Shown piece after piece: positions 31,309 to 42,309 of a DNA stretch of 64,000 nucleotides. The position numbers were made by a program, and so were the translations under genes. How positions within the stretch are numbered: position 1 is the first letter of the stretch; each line of letters opens with the position of its first letter. The notes under the pieces are model-generated. The model was not told the DNA's origin. It did no database searches and saw only the letters and a program-made list of their open reading frames with translations. Source of the stretch: Prionace glauca (lineage: Eukaryota; Chordata; Chondrichthyes; Carcharhiniformes; Carcharhinidae); NCBI GenBank assembly GCA_037974335.1, contig CM075760.1:19486291-19550290 (forward strand). Direction: 5' to 3'.

Positions 31309-32068
31309 AGTAAACCCTGCCCTAAAACCTCTCTCAGTTATTACAATCAGGGCCTTCTATCAGTAATCTCTGCCCTGAACGCCTCTCGGTTATTACAATC
31401 TGGGATTGTATCAGTAATCTCTGCCCTAAACCTCTCTCAGTTATTACAGTCTGGGCCTTGTATCTGTAATCTCTGCCCTAAACCTCTCTCAGTTATTACA
31501 GTCTGGGCCTTGTATCAGTAATCTCTGCCCAAAACCTCTCTCAGTTATTACAATCTGGGATTGTATCAGTAATCTCTGCCCTAAACCTCTCTCAGTTATT
31601 ACAATCTGGGATTGTATCAGTAATCTCTGCCCTAAACGTCTCTCAGTTATTACAATCTGGGTCTTGTATCAGTAAACTCTGCCCTAAACCTCTCTCAGTT
31701 ATTACAATCTGGGATTGTATCAGTAATCTCTGCCCTAAACCTCTCTCAGTTATTACAATCTGGGCCTTGCATCAGTAATCTCTGCCCTAAACCTCTCTCA
31801 GTTATTACAATCTGGGCCTTTTATCAGTAATCTCTGCCCTAAACCTCTCTCAGTTATTACAATCTGGGCCTTGTATCAGTAATCTCTGCCCTAAACCTCT
31901 CTCAGTTATTACAATCTGGGATTGTATCAGTAATCTCTGCCCTAAATCTCTCTCAGTTATTACAATCTGGGCCTTGTATCAATAATCTCTGTCCTAAATC
32001 TCTCTCAGTTATTACAATCTGGGCCTTGTATCAGTAAACTCTGCCCTAAACCTCTCTCAGTTATTATA
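31309..32068. repeat. 52-bp minisatellite, about 15 copies
   Basis: Unit CAGTAATCTCTGCCCTAAAC then CTCTCTCAGTTATTACAATC and TGGGCCTTGTAT, with a 51-base variant (GGATTGTAT). Copies differ by a few bases. No coding sense. Confidence 0.92.
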
Positions 32069-32389
32069 AAAATTGTTACTGAGGAGGAATTAACAGTGAG
32101 TTTAGTTTCATGTTGAACAGGATGAGAGTTCCTGTTGTCGCCTTCTTAAAATTCTATCTTCATCTTTACAAATGTAATGATCAGTAAGGGAAAACCACCC
32201 ACAGTGACCCCCAAAAACTAGACACTATAAATCCGACCTCCAAACAATGAATCTCTTCCCAAGCTCAAAGCAGATGAGCAGCCTGTCCCCAGTGTGAACT
32301 GGGTATACAGTGAACTGGAATGATCCCCTGAACCCAGTCTCTCATCAGTGTGAAAAACATTGATGAGAAATGAGTAATCGACAATTTTG
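32069..32389. other. Spacer between two minisatellites
   Basis: Nothing recognised. Confidence 0.3.
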
Positions 32390-35168
32390 GGGTGGCACAG
32401 TGACAAAGTGGGTTAACACTGCTGCCACGTAGTTGCAGGGACCCAGGTTCGATTCCCGGGGGCACAGTGACACAGTGGGTTAGCACTGCTGCCACGTAGT
32501 TGCAGAGACCCAGGTTCGATTCCCGGGGGCACAGTGAAACAGTGGGTTAGCACTGCTGCCACGTAGTTGCAGGGGCCCAGGTTCGATTCCTGGAGGCACA
32601 GTGACACAGTGGGTTAGCACTGCTGCCACGTAGTTGCAGAGACCCAGGTTTGATTCCCGGAGGCACAGTGACACAGTGGGTTAGCACTGCTGCCACGTAG
32701 TTGCAGGGGCCCAGGTTCGATTCCCGGGGGCACAGTGACACAGTGGGTTAGCACTGCTGCCACGTAGTTGCAGAGACCCAGGTTTGATTCCCGGAGGCAC
32801 AGTGACACAGTGGGTTAGCACTGCCACCACGTAGTTGCAGGGGCCCAGGCTTGATTCCCGGGGGCACAGTGACACAGTGGGTTAGCACTGCTGCCACGTA
32901 GTTGCAGGGACCCAGGTTTGATTCCTGGAGGCACAGTGACACAGTGGGTTAGCACTGCTGCCACATAGTTGCAGGGGCCCAGGTTCGATTCCAGGGGGCA
33001 CAGTGACACAGTGGGTTAGCACTGCTGCCACGTAGTTGCAGAGACCCAGGTTTGATTCCCGGGGGCACAGTGACACAGTGGGTTAGCGCTGCTGCCACGT
33101 AGTTGCAGGGGCCCGGGTTCGATTCCCGGGGGCACAGTGACACAGTGGGTTAGCACTGCTGCCACGTAGTTGCAGGGGCCCGGGTTCGATTCCCGGGGGC
33201 ACAGTGACACAGTGGGTTAGCGCTGCTGCCACGTAGTTGCAGGGACCCAGGTTCGATTCCTGGAGGCACAGTGACACAGTGGGTTAGCACTGCTGCCACG
33301 TAGTTGCAGGTGCCCAGGTTCGATTCCCGGGGGCACAGTGACACAGTGGGTTAGCACTGCTGCCACGTAGTTGCAGGGGCCCAGGTTCGATTCCCGGGGG
33401 CACAGTGACACAGTGGGTTAGCACTGCTGGCACGCAGTTGCAGAGACCCAGGTTCGATTCCCGGGGGCACAGTGACACAGTGGGTTAGCACTGCTGCCAC
33501 GTAGTTGCAGAGACCCAGGTTTGATTCCTGGGGGCACAGTGACACAGTGGGTTAGCACTGCTGCCACGCAGTTGCAGGGGCCCGGGTTCGATTCCCGTGG
33601 GCACAGTGACACAGTGGGTTAGCACTGCTGTCTCACAGAGCCAGGGACCCGGGTTTGATTCCCGGGGGCACAGTGACACAGTGGGTTAGCACTGCTGCCA
33701 CGTAGTTGCAGGGGCCCGGGTTCGATTCCCGGGGGCACAGTGACACAGTGGGTTAGCACTGCTGCCACGTAGTTGCAGGGGCCCGGGTTCGATTCCCGGG
33801 GGCACAGTGACACAGTGGGTTAACACTGCTGTCTCACAGTGCCAGGGATCCGGGTTCGATTCCCGGGGACACGGTGACACAGTGGGTTAGCACTGCTGCC
33901 CCGTAGTTGCAGGGGCACAGGTTCGATTCCCGGGGGCACAGTGACACAGTGGGTTAGCACTGCTGCCACGTAGTTGCAGAGACCCAGGTTCGATTCCCGG
34001 GGGCACAGTGACACAGTGGGTTAGCACTGCTGCCACGTAGTTGCAGAGACCCAGGTTCGATTCCCGGGGGCACAGTGACACAGTGGGTTAGCACTGCTGC
34101 CACGTAGTTGCAGGGACCCAGGTTCGATTCCCGGGGGCACAGTGACACAGTGGGTTAGCACTGCTGCCACGTAGTTGCAGGGGCCCGGGTTCGATTCCCG
34201 TGGGCACAGTGACACAGTGGGTTAACACTGCTGTCTCACAGTGCCAGGGATCCGGGTTTGATTCCCGGGGGCACAGTGACACAGTGGGTTAGCACTGCTG
34301 CCACGTAGTTGCAGGGGCCCAGGTTTGATTCCTGGAGGCACAGTGACACAGTGGGTTAGCACTGCTGCCACGTAGTTGCAGGGGCCCAGGTTCGATTCCC
34401 GGGGGCACAGTGACACAGTGGGTTAGCACTGCTGCCACGTAGTTGCAGGGGCCCGGGTTCGATTCCCGTGGGCACAGTGACACAGTGGGTTAGCACTGCT
34501 GCCACGTAGTTGCAGGGACCCAGGTTCGATTCCCGGGGGCACAGTGACACAGTGGGTTAGCACTGCTGCCACGTAGTTGCAGGGGCCCAGGTTCGATTCC
34601 CGGGGGCACAGTGACACAGTGGGTTAGCACTGCTGCCACGTAGTTGCAGGGGCCCAGGTTCGATTCCCGGGGGCACAGTGACACAGTGGGTTAGCACTGC
34701 TGCCACGTAGTTGCAGGAGCCCGGGTTCGATTCCTGGGGGCACAGTGACACAATGGGTTAGCACTGCTGCCACGTAGTTGCAGAGACCCAGGTTCGATTC
34801 CCGGGGGCACAGTGACACAGTGGGTTAGCACTGCTGCCACGTAGTTGCAGAGACCCAGGTTCGATTCCCGGGGGCACAGTGACACAGTGGGTTAGCACTG
34901 CTGCCACGTAGTTGCAGAGATCCAGGTTCGATTCCCGGGGGCACAGTGACACAGTGGGTTAGCACTGCTGCCACGCAGTTGCAGAGACCCAGGTTTGATT
35001 CCTGGGGGCACAGTGACACAGTGGGTTAGCACTGCTGCCACGTAGTTGCAGAGACCCAGGTTCGATTCCCGGGGGCACAGTGACACAGTGGGTTAGCACT
35101 GCTGCCACGTAGTTGCAGAGACCCAGGTTCGATTCCCGGGGGCACAGTGACACAGCGGGTTAGCGCTG
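32390..35168. repeat. 67-bp array of a SINE tRNA-like head, about 41 copies
   Basis: Head-to-tail monomers of 67 bases: GGCACAGTGACACAGTGGGT, TAGCACTGCTGCCACGTAG, TTGCAGGGGCCCAGGTTCGA, TTCCCGG. Each holds a box A-like TGACACAGTGG and mostly a perfect box B GGTTCGATTCC, about 45 bases apart as in a tRNA gene. The sequence is that of tRNA-SINE heads elsewhere here (see 54075). Variants such as GTCTCACAGTGCCAGG recur, and near the left end two monomer types alternate, hinting at a 134-bp higher-order unit. No run of four T occurs in a monomer. The 64-codon open frames once per monomer are a by-product. Confidence 0.95.
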
Positions 35169-35402
35169 AACAAAGGACAACACAGCATGGGAAACAGGCC
35201 CTTCGGCCCAACGAGCCCACGCCACCATCTTAACAATGTGTTTTTCCTCCACCTCCCTCGACCCATGTCTATGCTTATGGTACCCACATTGGAAACCAGA
35301 TTGAGGGGAGAATAATTTAGGGACAATTTGTTACACCAATCAGCCTAATAGCAGATCTTTGGGGTGTGGAAGGAAACCGGAGCACCCAGAGGAAACCAAT
35401 GG
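35169..35402 (-). mobile_element. SINE/repeat fragment
   Basis: GGACAACACAGCATGGGAAA, CAGGCCCTTCGGCCC and GACAATTTGTTACACCAATC are shared with 36790-37160 and 62055-62400. It fills the space between the 67-bp array and zinc-finger gene A. Confidence 0.6.
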
Positions 35403-35987
35403 TTACTTGTGAATCCGCTGGTGTGTCAGCAGAGTGGACGACTGACTGAATCCCTTCCCACACACACAGCAGATGTATGGCTTCTCCCCAGTGTGAACCC
35501 GCTGGTGCCTCAGCAGATTGGCTGAGTGAGTGAATCCCTTCCCACACTGGGAGCAGGTGAACGGCCTCTCCCCAGTGTGAACCCGCTGGTGTTTTGCTCG
35601 GTTGGATGACTCCTTGAATTTTTTCCCACACACGGGGCAGGTGAATGGTCTGTCCTCCGTGTGAATTCGCTGGTGTTTCGCTAGATTGGCCGGCTGGGTG
35701 AATCCCTTCCCACACTGGGAGCAAGTGAACGGCCTCTCCCCAGTGTGAACTCGCTGGTGTAATGTGAAGTTGAATGACTGATTGAAGCCCTTCCCACACA
35801 CACAGCAGGTGAATGGCCTCTCCTTAGTGTGAATCCTTTGGTGTATACGCAAGCTGGATGACTGAATGAATCCCCTCCCGCATCGGGAGCAGGTGAATGG
35901 CCTCTCCCCGGTGTGACTGCGTCGATGAGTTTCCAGCTGTGATGGGTATTTGAATCCCTTTCCACAGTCCCCACATTTCCATGCCAT
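35403..35987 (-). CDS. C2H2 zinc-finger gene A, 7 fingers, upstream ATG lost
   Basis: The minus-strand frame continues upstream to about 36128 but has no ATG there: the site that is ACATGGAAGG in C and D reads ATATAGAAGA. The first in-frame ATG, 35987-35985, gives M-A-W-K-C-G-D-C and seven complete C2H2 fingers joined by TGE(R/K)P-type linkers, ending H-Q-R-I-H-K. The upstream part encodes one damaged finger (C-S-V-C with E-H-N-C at the His end). Presumably a nuclear DNA-binding protein. The 5' flank is shared with gene D. I chose 35987 because it is the only usable ATG. Confidence 0.8.
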   Translation of the reverse strand: MAWKCGDCGKGFKYPSQLETHRRSHTGERPFTCSRCGRGFIQSSSLRIHQRIHTKERPFTCCVCGKGFNQSFNFTLHQRVHTGERPFTCSQCGKGFTQPANLAKHQRIHTEDRPFTCPVCGKKFKESSNRAKHQRVHTGERPFTCSQCGKGFTHSANLLRHQRVHTGEKPYICCVCGKGFSQSSTLLTHQRIHK

Positions 35988-36130
35988 CTCCTTGTTCTGA
36001 CTACAATTATGTTCCAAAAGGCTGGATGGTTGGTTGAAGTCTTGTCCACACACAGAACACGTGTACAGTTTCTCCCCACTGTCAACGGTGCATTTTTCTT
36101 CTATATTCAAAACACAATGATGTTCAGGTT

Positions 36131-36784
36131 ACAATAACTTGGCCAACTCCATCAGGTTCAGATACCATGTTTGGTTTTCGTTTCCCCACTGCAAATCCTC
36201 CTCTTCTAACACCCGATCAAACTGATTTAAAACAGGGAAAAGGGAGTGAGAAAGAACCCACAAAAGCAAGTAGTGAAATTGAGCTGATTGAGTCTGATAT
36301 TTTGTGGGAGTGAGGAAAAGATAAACATAAAAGCTTCTGAATTGTCATAAAAACCCAACTGGTTCACTAAAGTCCTTCAGGGATGGGTATGTGCCACCTG
36401 GGCTGGGGATACACAAGAATCTGGGCACTGTGTGAGGTGACAGAGAGAAGTGGGAGAGGCAGTGGCAAAGGAGAGCGATTTCAAACATCTAAACTCAACA
36501 GGAACTTTGACAGAATCCCCCAAACTCTCAATCTCCATCATCTGTAAGGACCAAGGTAGCAGGTAGGTGTGAACACCATCACCTCCAAGCTCCCTTCTAA
36601 CTCACACACCATTCTAACTTGTCTGACATCCACTACTAAAAGAACAGAAATTTCTTCCATATAAATACTGGGAAGACTGAACCCATTGATTTCAGTTCCC
36701 TATACAACTTCATTTCCCTCACCAGCAAATCTATCCTTCTTCCTGGCAACTGTCTTGGAGTGAAATATTTCACTCCAAGGTGAG
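36131..36784 (-). other. Upstream exon/intron flank of gene A
   Basis: 36131-36220 matches the start of the last exon in family members (CCAAACATGGTATCTGAACC; GAGGAGGATTTGCAG). Around 36340-36420 a SINE scrap (AAAACCCAACTGGTTCAC, CCTTCAGGGATGGG) sits where gene D has one too. Confidence 0.5.
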
Positions 36785-37265
36785 CTTCCAGCCACACAAA
36801 GAACAAAGAACAACACAGCACGGGAAACAGGCCCTTCGGCCCAACAAGCCCGCGCTGCCATTTTAACATTCTGAGTTCCCTCTTCTCCCTCTGATCTTTG
36901 TCTACACCTATTGGACTCCAGAATAAAGGAACGATAACCAGATTGAGGGAAGGCTAATTTAGGGACAATTTGTTACACCAATCAGCTAAAAGCACGTTTT
37001 TGGGGGTGTGGGAGGAAACCGGAGCATCCGGAGAAAACCCAAGCAAGCACGGAGAGAATGTGCAAACTCCCACAGACACCGGCCCAAATCCATGTATCTG
37101 CACAGCAAACAGTGATAGTCACTGAGCTGTCGTGTTGCCACTCAGATGGTCCAGTTTAAGCACACACTAACGACATGAAGCACGAGGCAACTCTTGATGC
37201 AACACCCAAGAGCAGCCCTCACACGACCCACCGTGTGTATCCACCTTGTTGGAAAACAAGGCGCA
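36785..37265. repeat. Segment duplicated at 62050-62526
   Basis: About 480 bases, including a SINE-like part and then unique sequence such as CTAACGACATGAAGCAC and CAAGAGCAGCCCTC, present in the same orientation at 62050-62526. The unique part shows duplication of a zinc-finger locus flank, not just two repeat insertions. Confidence 0.8.
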
Positions 37266-38740
37266 CCGAATAACATCCACATCATCATCAAGACTGCCTA
37301 TTTGTGACATGAAACTCAGGAGAATAAAGATATAGAGGGAGAATGGAATGGTCTGAATTGCTCTACAGAGAGTTGCCATGGATTTGAGTTGCCAAATGGA
37401 TTTCTTCTGTGCTGTAATGATTGCATCACTGGAAATATATATGACTGTTACACTACATTATTCTACCCTCTCCTTTCCTTTTCTATGTACAGTATGATTT
37501 GCCTCGAGAGCATGCAAAAAACAATACTTTTCATTATACCCTAATCCAAGGATAGAATCCCTACAGTGCAGAAGAAGGTCATTCGGCCCACCGAGTCTGT
37601 ACCAACCACAATCCCACTGAGGACCTATTCCTGCAACTCCACATACTTACCCGCTAATCCCCTGACACTGTGGCCAATTTATTATGGTCAATCAACCTAA
37701 TCTACATATCTTTGGAACCAAAAGAGAAAATGCTGGAAAATCTTGGCAGGTCTGGCAGTATCTATAAGGACAGAAAAGACCTGATGTTTCAAGTCGTGAT
37801 GACCCTTTGTCAAAGCTGAAAGGCCTAGAAAGTGGGAAATATTCATATGCAGGGTGAGGGAATGAAAGACGAGTCATTGCCATAGAAACTCCTGTGCTTC
37901 CCCTTTTTCTAAATATTACCTCTCTCCCACCCATTCTCCCCCCAATCCCCCCATTTTCATCTGGCACAGCTTACTCTCTGATTTCAGCTTCTCTGCCATT
38001 AGGCCATTCACACCCGTTATTCTGTCTATGGACTGCCGTTAGCAGCCTTTTCCTCTAGTTTCTGTGTCTATGACTCATCGGTCAGTCCCTTACCCTGCAG
38101 TATAAATATCCCCCTATTTAATGCCTTTTAGCATTGTCAAAGGGTCATCTAGAGTCGGAATGTCAGCTCTTTCCTCTCCTTACATGCTACCAGACCTGCT
38201 GAGATTTTCCAGAATTTTCTCTTTTGGTTTCAGATTCCAGATTCCAGATCTGCAGTAATTTGCTTTCATCTGCACATTTTTAGACATGGGATATCAAATC
38301 AAATAGGTAACATTGACAAAGTGCTATATATTTAAAGACAAGAAATAGAGAAGCATAAATAACCTAATACATAACATATAACTACGTTAAACATATCTCT
38401 GTCCCATACTAATTTAATGTTCATTTAAATATTAGTCCTCTCCTAGGAAAACTCCCCCTTTAATTGTGAACATTGGTTAAGAGGCTATCCTATTATCCAG
38501 ATAAGTAAATCTGTCAAACTTAGGGAGTTAAAGGTTGTCAATGTCTTTGAGAGAGAAAGAAAAAAGATACCTGGGCCTAATGATACTCCTAATTCCGGTG
38601 TCCGTCTGTAACCTTTCCAGACTCTGCAGCCTCCCTGGATTCACTTCCTTTCACTTCAGTTGCTGCAGTTCCCCAATTTTCCCCAGAATGGGAATAGAAA
38701 TGGAAAGGGGGAGACATTGATTTCCTCCCAGATGTTGCCC
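37266..38740. mobile_element. Repeat-rich interval
   Basis: A partial tRNA SINE (minus) lies about 37555-37720. The AAATGCTGGAAAAT repeat is at 37717-37880 (plus) and about 38030-38268 (minus), an inverted pair. The remainder, 38270-38740, shows nothing recognisable. Confidence 0.6.
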
Positions 38741-38775
38741 AGAGGAGGAAGTTTCACTCTGAAGCTCACTGGGCA

Positions 38776-39203
38776 ACTTCCGCCTTGTGACGTCAAAATG
38801 GTGCCCTGCCTGAATCAGCCAATAGGGATCATTCTGATCACTGAACAACTTCCGCCTTGTGAGTCACAATGGAGGCCTGCCTGAATCAGACGACAGGAGT
38901 TAGTCTGCTCACCGGACTGCTTCCGCGTTGTGACGTCGCAATGGAGCCCAGTCTGAATCAGCCAGTAGGAATCACTCCGTTCCGCGGTGACGTCTCCGGG
39001 TTCCAGTGCGCAGGCCCGGACACCGTCACGTCCCCCTCCCCCCGGGCATAGCGTCATTGTTGCCCCGCCCCCGAGTTCTGGCCATTCGGAAGCCCGGGCA
39101 GCCCGGAAGGACTCTTGTACTCCAGCCAATCAGTGGGTGGGCTTTGTGACGTAGGCGGTTGAGCTTCACACAGACTGAACCTTCTTCCTGTGTCCCCACA
39201 TCA
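38776..39203. promoter_or_regulatory. CpG-rich, possibly bidirectional promoter before gene B, with 72-bp triplication
   Basis: Three tandem units (38776, about 38849, about 38920) each start CTTCCGC(C/G)TTGTGA and carry a CRE or AP-1-like site (TGACGTCA at 38788-38795, TGAGTCA at 38860-38866, TGACGTCG at 38931) followed by TGAATCAG and a CCAAT-like site. More CRE-type motifs (GTGACGTCTC, GTGACGTAGG) follow. A non-coding first exon likely ends at 39203, before GTGAGT. It lies between minus-strand gene A and plus-strand gene B, so could serve both. Confidence 0.6.
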
Positions 39204-40772
39204 GTGAGTAAAACAGTTTGTGTTACAGACAGTGAACAGGCAGGGAGGTTTTCAGGAGGGAAGGGGAAGAATTCACTTAGTGAATAGTGAGGCTGTGAGT
39301 GGGAGATGGAGAGGAAGGGAGTCTGAGCAGCTGAGTGGGAGAATCTGCCAGTGAGAGATCCAGAGGCTGGGACTCCTGGGGCTGTCTGTGGAAATGGGCT
39401 GCAGGGAAAGTGTTCAGTCCAACCTCCTGTAAAAGGAAATGAGCTGAACCTATACCTGGGAAATACAGAGAGTTGTGGGACTCTGTAACTGGAATTAGAG
39501 CCAAACTGGAGGGAGGAAATGTTTGATTTGATTTATTATTGTCACACGTATTAACAAACAGTGAAAAGTATTGTTTCTTGCATGTTATACAGACAAAGCA
39601 TACTGTTCATAGAGAAGGAAACAAGACACTGCAGAATGTAGTGTTACAGTCACAGCTAGGGTGTAGAGAAAGATCAATTTAATGTGAGGTAGGTCCGTTC
39701 AAAAGTTTGACAGCAGCAGGGAAGAAGCTGTTCTTGTGTTTGGTACATGACTTCAGACTTTTGTTTTTTTTTCCTATAGAAGAAAGTGAAAGAGAGAAAG
39801 TTTGGGGTGCATGGGGTCCTTAATTATGCCGGTTGCTTCCCTGAGGCAGCGGGAAGTGCAGATGGAATCAATGGATGGGAGGCTGGTTTGTGATGTTTGT
39901 AAATATTTGTAAACATTTGTAAATGTTTGTGATTTTTATGGAACCTGTCTGAAGTATTTAAAGTCAAATTTACCCTGTCTGTAAAAAGTATCATTGTTTG
40001 TGAATGCATGCTTCGTTAATGTTGATTTTAGTTTGATTATTGCAGTAAAAGTATAAAATTAATGAAACCTTATTCTTTGCTTTATTCCATTAGAATTGTC
40101 TGGGAAATTGTTTATTTGAAGATTATCAGTCTCTGTGGAGAAGTATTTCTAGTTTTGTTATTGCACATGTTGGATATATTGTTGATGCTGCAGTAAGGTA
40201 CATTTATTTTTCTTTCTATTCTTGGAATATAATAATGTAGTTATGTTATATATTTCAAGTCAGTGAGACATTACAGCACAAAAAAATCCATTTGGAAATT
40301 CAAATCCATGTCAACTCACCATAGAACAATCCAGGTGGTCCCATTCCCCCTCTGTATCACTGCCTTAAAGGTTTATTTCTTTTGAATGACTAACATTATT
40401 TGAAATCATGGGTTCTCTCTGCTTCTACCATCCTCGTGTGGGGTGAATTCCAGTTTATGGCCACTTGAAGTCCAAACAAACCTTGTACACATATTCCCCA
40501 CCTCTCTCTAATAAAGTAACATAGTGGTTTTACACAAATTATAGTCCAGTTATATAAAGGATATATCGGTGTACAGCTTGCCTGAAGATTTTCAGGTCTG
40601 TGTGTCCTGGAGCATGAACCAGCAGAATCGGGAGAGTGACTATTTGGTGCAGAATGTGTGGGACAGAAATTTACATCTTTTCAGGAATAAAAAAGTAGTT
40701 TAATCGAGAATTGTCCATTCTGAATTTCTTTTCTGTGTGCACAGCATTGACTTTTGTCAACTTCTTTCACAG
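39204..40772. other. Presumed intron of gene B with a repeat
   Basis: From about 39520 to 39895 there is a dispersed repeat (TTATTATTGTCACACGTATT; GTTACAGTCACAGCTAGGGT). An acceptor TTCTTTCACAG ends at 40772. The rest is AT-rich with nothing recognised. Confidence 0.5.
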
Positions 40773-41065
40773 GATATTCGGAGGGGAGGATTTACAGGAC
40801 AGAAATATCAAAACATCATATTCATATCTGATAGATACACTCGATTAATCACAATGTGAATATCATCGGCCTTGGACTCCAGAAGGAGATTTTTTGGGGT
40901 TTTTTTTCTATCTGTGGGAAAAGATTGAACATCAGTGTGACTGGAAAAGCAGTGAGAAGTACAAACCTGAGTGTGTGATCAGGTAACACAGTCTGAAAAG
41001 CATTGCACCGTTTACATTGAGAGGGACTGTACATCTGTTCTAGGTCAGGGCGAGGCTTCATCTGA

Positions 41066-42259
41066 TTGTCAAACCTGGAGGGACAGCAGGCCCCCCGCAT
41101 CAGGGAGAAACAGTGGAAATGTGGGGACTGTGGGAAAGGATTCAAAGCACCGTGTGAGCTGGAGATCCATCGACGCAGTCACACTGGGGAGAAGCCATTC
41201 ACCTGCCCTGATTGTGGGAAGGGATTCTCTCAGCTATCCAACCTGCTGACCCATCAGAAAATCCACACTGGGGAGAGGCTGTTCACCTGCTCTGAATGTG
41301 GGAAAGGTTTCACTGATTCCTCCCGTCTTCTGACACACAGCCGCATTCACACGGGGGAGAGGCCTTTCACCTGCATTGAGTGTGGAAAGGGGTTCGGAGA
41401 TTTGTCCAGCCTCCGGAGACACAAGCAGGTTCACACCAGGGAGAGGTCATTCCCTTGCTCCGTGTGTGGGAAGGGATTCACTCTTTCGACCAACCTGCGG
41501 AGACACCAGCGAATACATGCCCGGGAGAAAGTGCTCAGCTGCTCAGAGTGTGGGAAGGGATTCAGTAATTCCTCTGCTCTGCAGAAGCACCGGAGAGTTC
41601 ACACCGGGGAAAGGCCGTACGCCTGCTCTGACTGCGGGAAGGGATTCACTCGGTCATCTCACCTGCTGATACACCAGCGAGTCCACACCGGAGACAGGCC
41701 ATTCACCTGCACCGTGTGTGGAAGAGGATTCAGTGCATCATCTACCCTGCAGAACCACCAGGCAGTTCACACTGGGGAGAGGTCATTCACCTGCTCCGTG
41801 TGTGGGAAGGGATTCACTCAGTTATCAACCTTGCTGCGACACCAGGCAGTTCACACTGGAGAGAGGCCGTTCCCCTGCTCTGTGTGTGGGAAGAGATTTA
41901 CTAGGTCCACTAGTCTGCTGACACACCAGCGAATTCACTCTGGAGAAAGACCGTTCAGTTGCACTGAGTGTGGGAAGGGATTCACTGATCCCTCCAGCCT
42001 CTGGAAACACCAGCGAGTTCACACTGGGGAGAGGCCGTTCGCCTGCTGTGTGTGTGGGAAGGGATTCACTGAGTCGTCTAGTCTGCGCGCGCACCGTCGA
42101 GTTCACACTGGGGAGAAGCCTTTCACCTGTTCTGACTGTGGGAAGGGATTTGCTGATCATTCCAGCCTGCGGAAACACAAGCAAGTTCACACGGAGGAGA
42201 GAGGCTGTTCACCTGCTCTGAGTGTAGGAAAGGATTCACTGAGACATCCAACCTGCTAA
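41066..42259 (+). CDS. C2H2 zinc-finger gene B, 13 fingers, no in-frame ATG
   Basis: The last exon starts near 40773 (acceptor TTTCACAG). The finger frame opens after a TGA at 41063-41065 and contains no ATG at all; 41066 is TTG. Where family members have ACCATGGA before the first finger (W-K-C-G-D-C), B has GCATCAGGGAG, and the upstream ACATGGAAGG site reads CTCCAGAAGG. Thirteen well-formed C2H2 fingers follow. A two-base GA insertion near 42200 shifts the fourteenth, so the frame ends G-K-D-S-L-R-H-P-T-C. It is either a recent pseudogene or uses a non-AUG start. Intact fingers argue that loss is recent. Confidence 0.75.
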   Translation: MSNLEGQQAPRIREKQWKCGDCGKGFKAPCELEIHRRSHTGEKPFTCPDCGKGFSQLSNLLTHQKIHTGERLFTCSECGKGFTDSSRLLTHSRIHTGERPFTCIECGKGFGDLSSLRRHKQVHTRERSFPCSVCGKGFTLSTNLRRHQRIHAREKVLSCSECGKGFSNSSALQKHRRVHTGERPYACSDCGKGFTRSSHLLIHQRVHTGDRPFTCTVCGRGFSASSTLQNHQAVHTGERSFTCSVCGKGFTQLSTLLRHQAVHTGERPFPCSVCGKRFTRSTSLLTHQRIHSGERPFSCTECGKGFTDPSSLWKHQRVHTGERPFACCVCGKGFTESSSLRAHRRVHTGEKPFTCSDCGKGFADHSSLRKHKQVHTEERGCSPALSVGKDSLRHPTC

Positions 42260-42309
42260 GACATTATGGCAATCACACTGATTACAGACCTTTTAAATAC
42301 TCTGGGTGT

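Noticed and set aside
32390-35168. CRISPR array
   Set aside because: There are no spacers: the whole 67-bp unit repeats. Eukaryotic SINE-derived satellite.
32413-35220. Dozens of 64-codon minus-strand open frames, one per 67 bases
   Set aside because: They follow the 67-bp tandem repeat exactly and have the same sequence each time (H-C-V-T-V-P-P-G-I-E-P-G). The frame is a by-product of the SINE head, not a protein family.
41234-42190. Minus-strand frames opposite gene B, and similar ones opposite A, C and D
   Set aside because: Mirror frames of periodic zinc-finger coding sequence.
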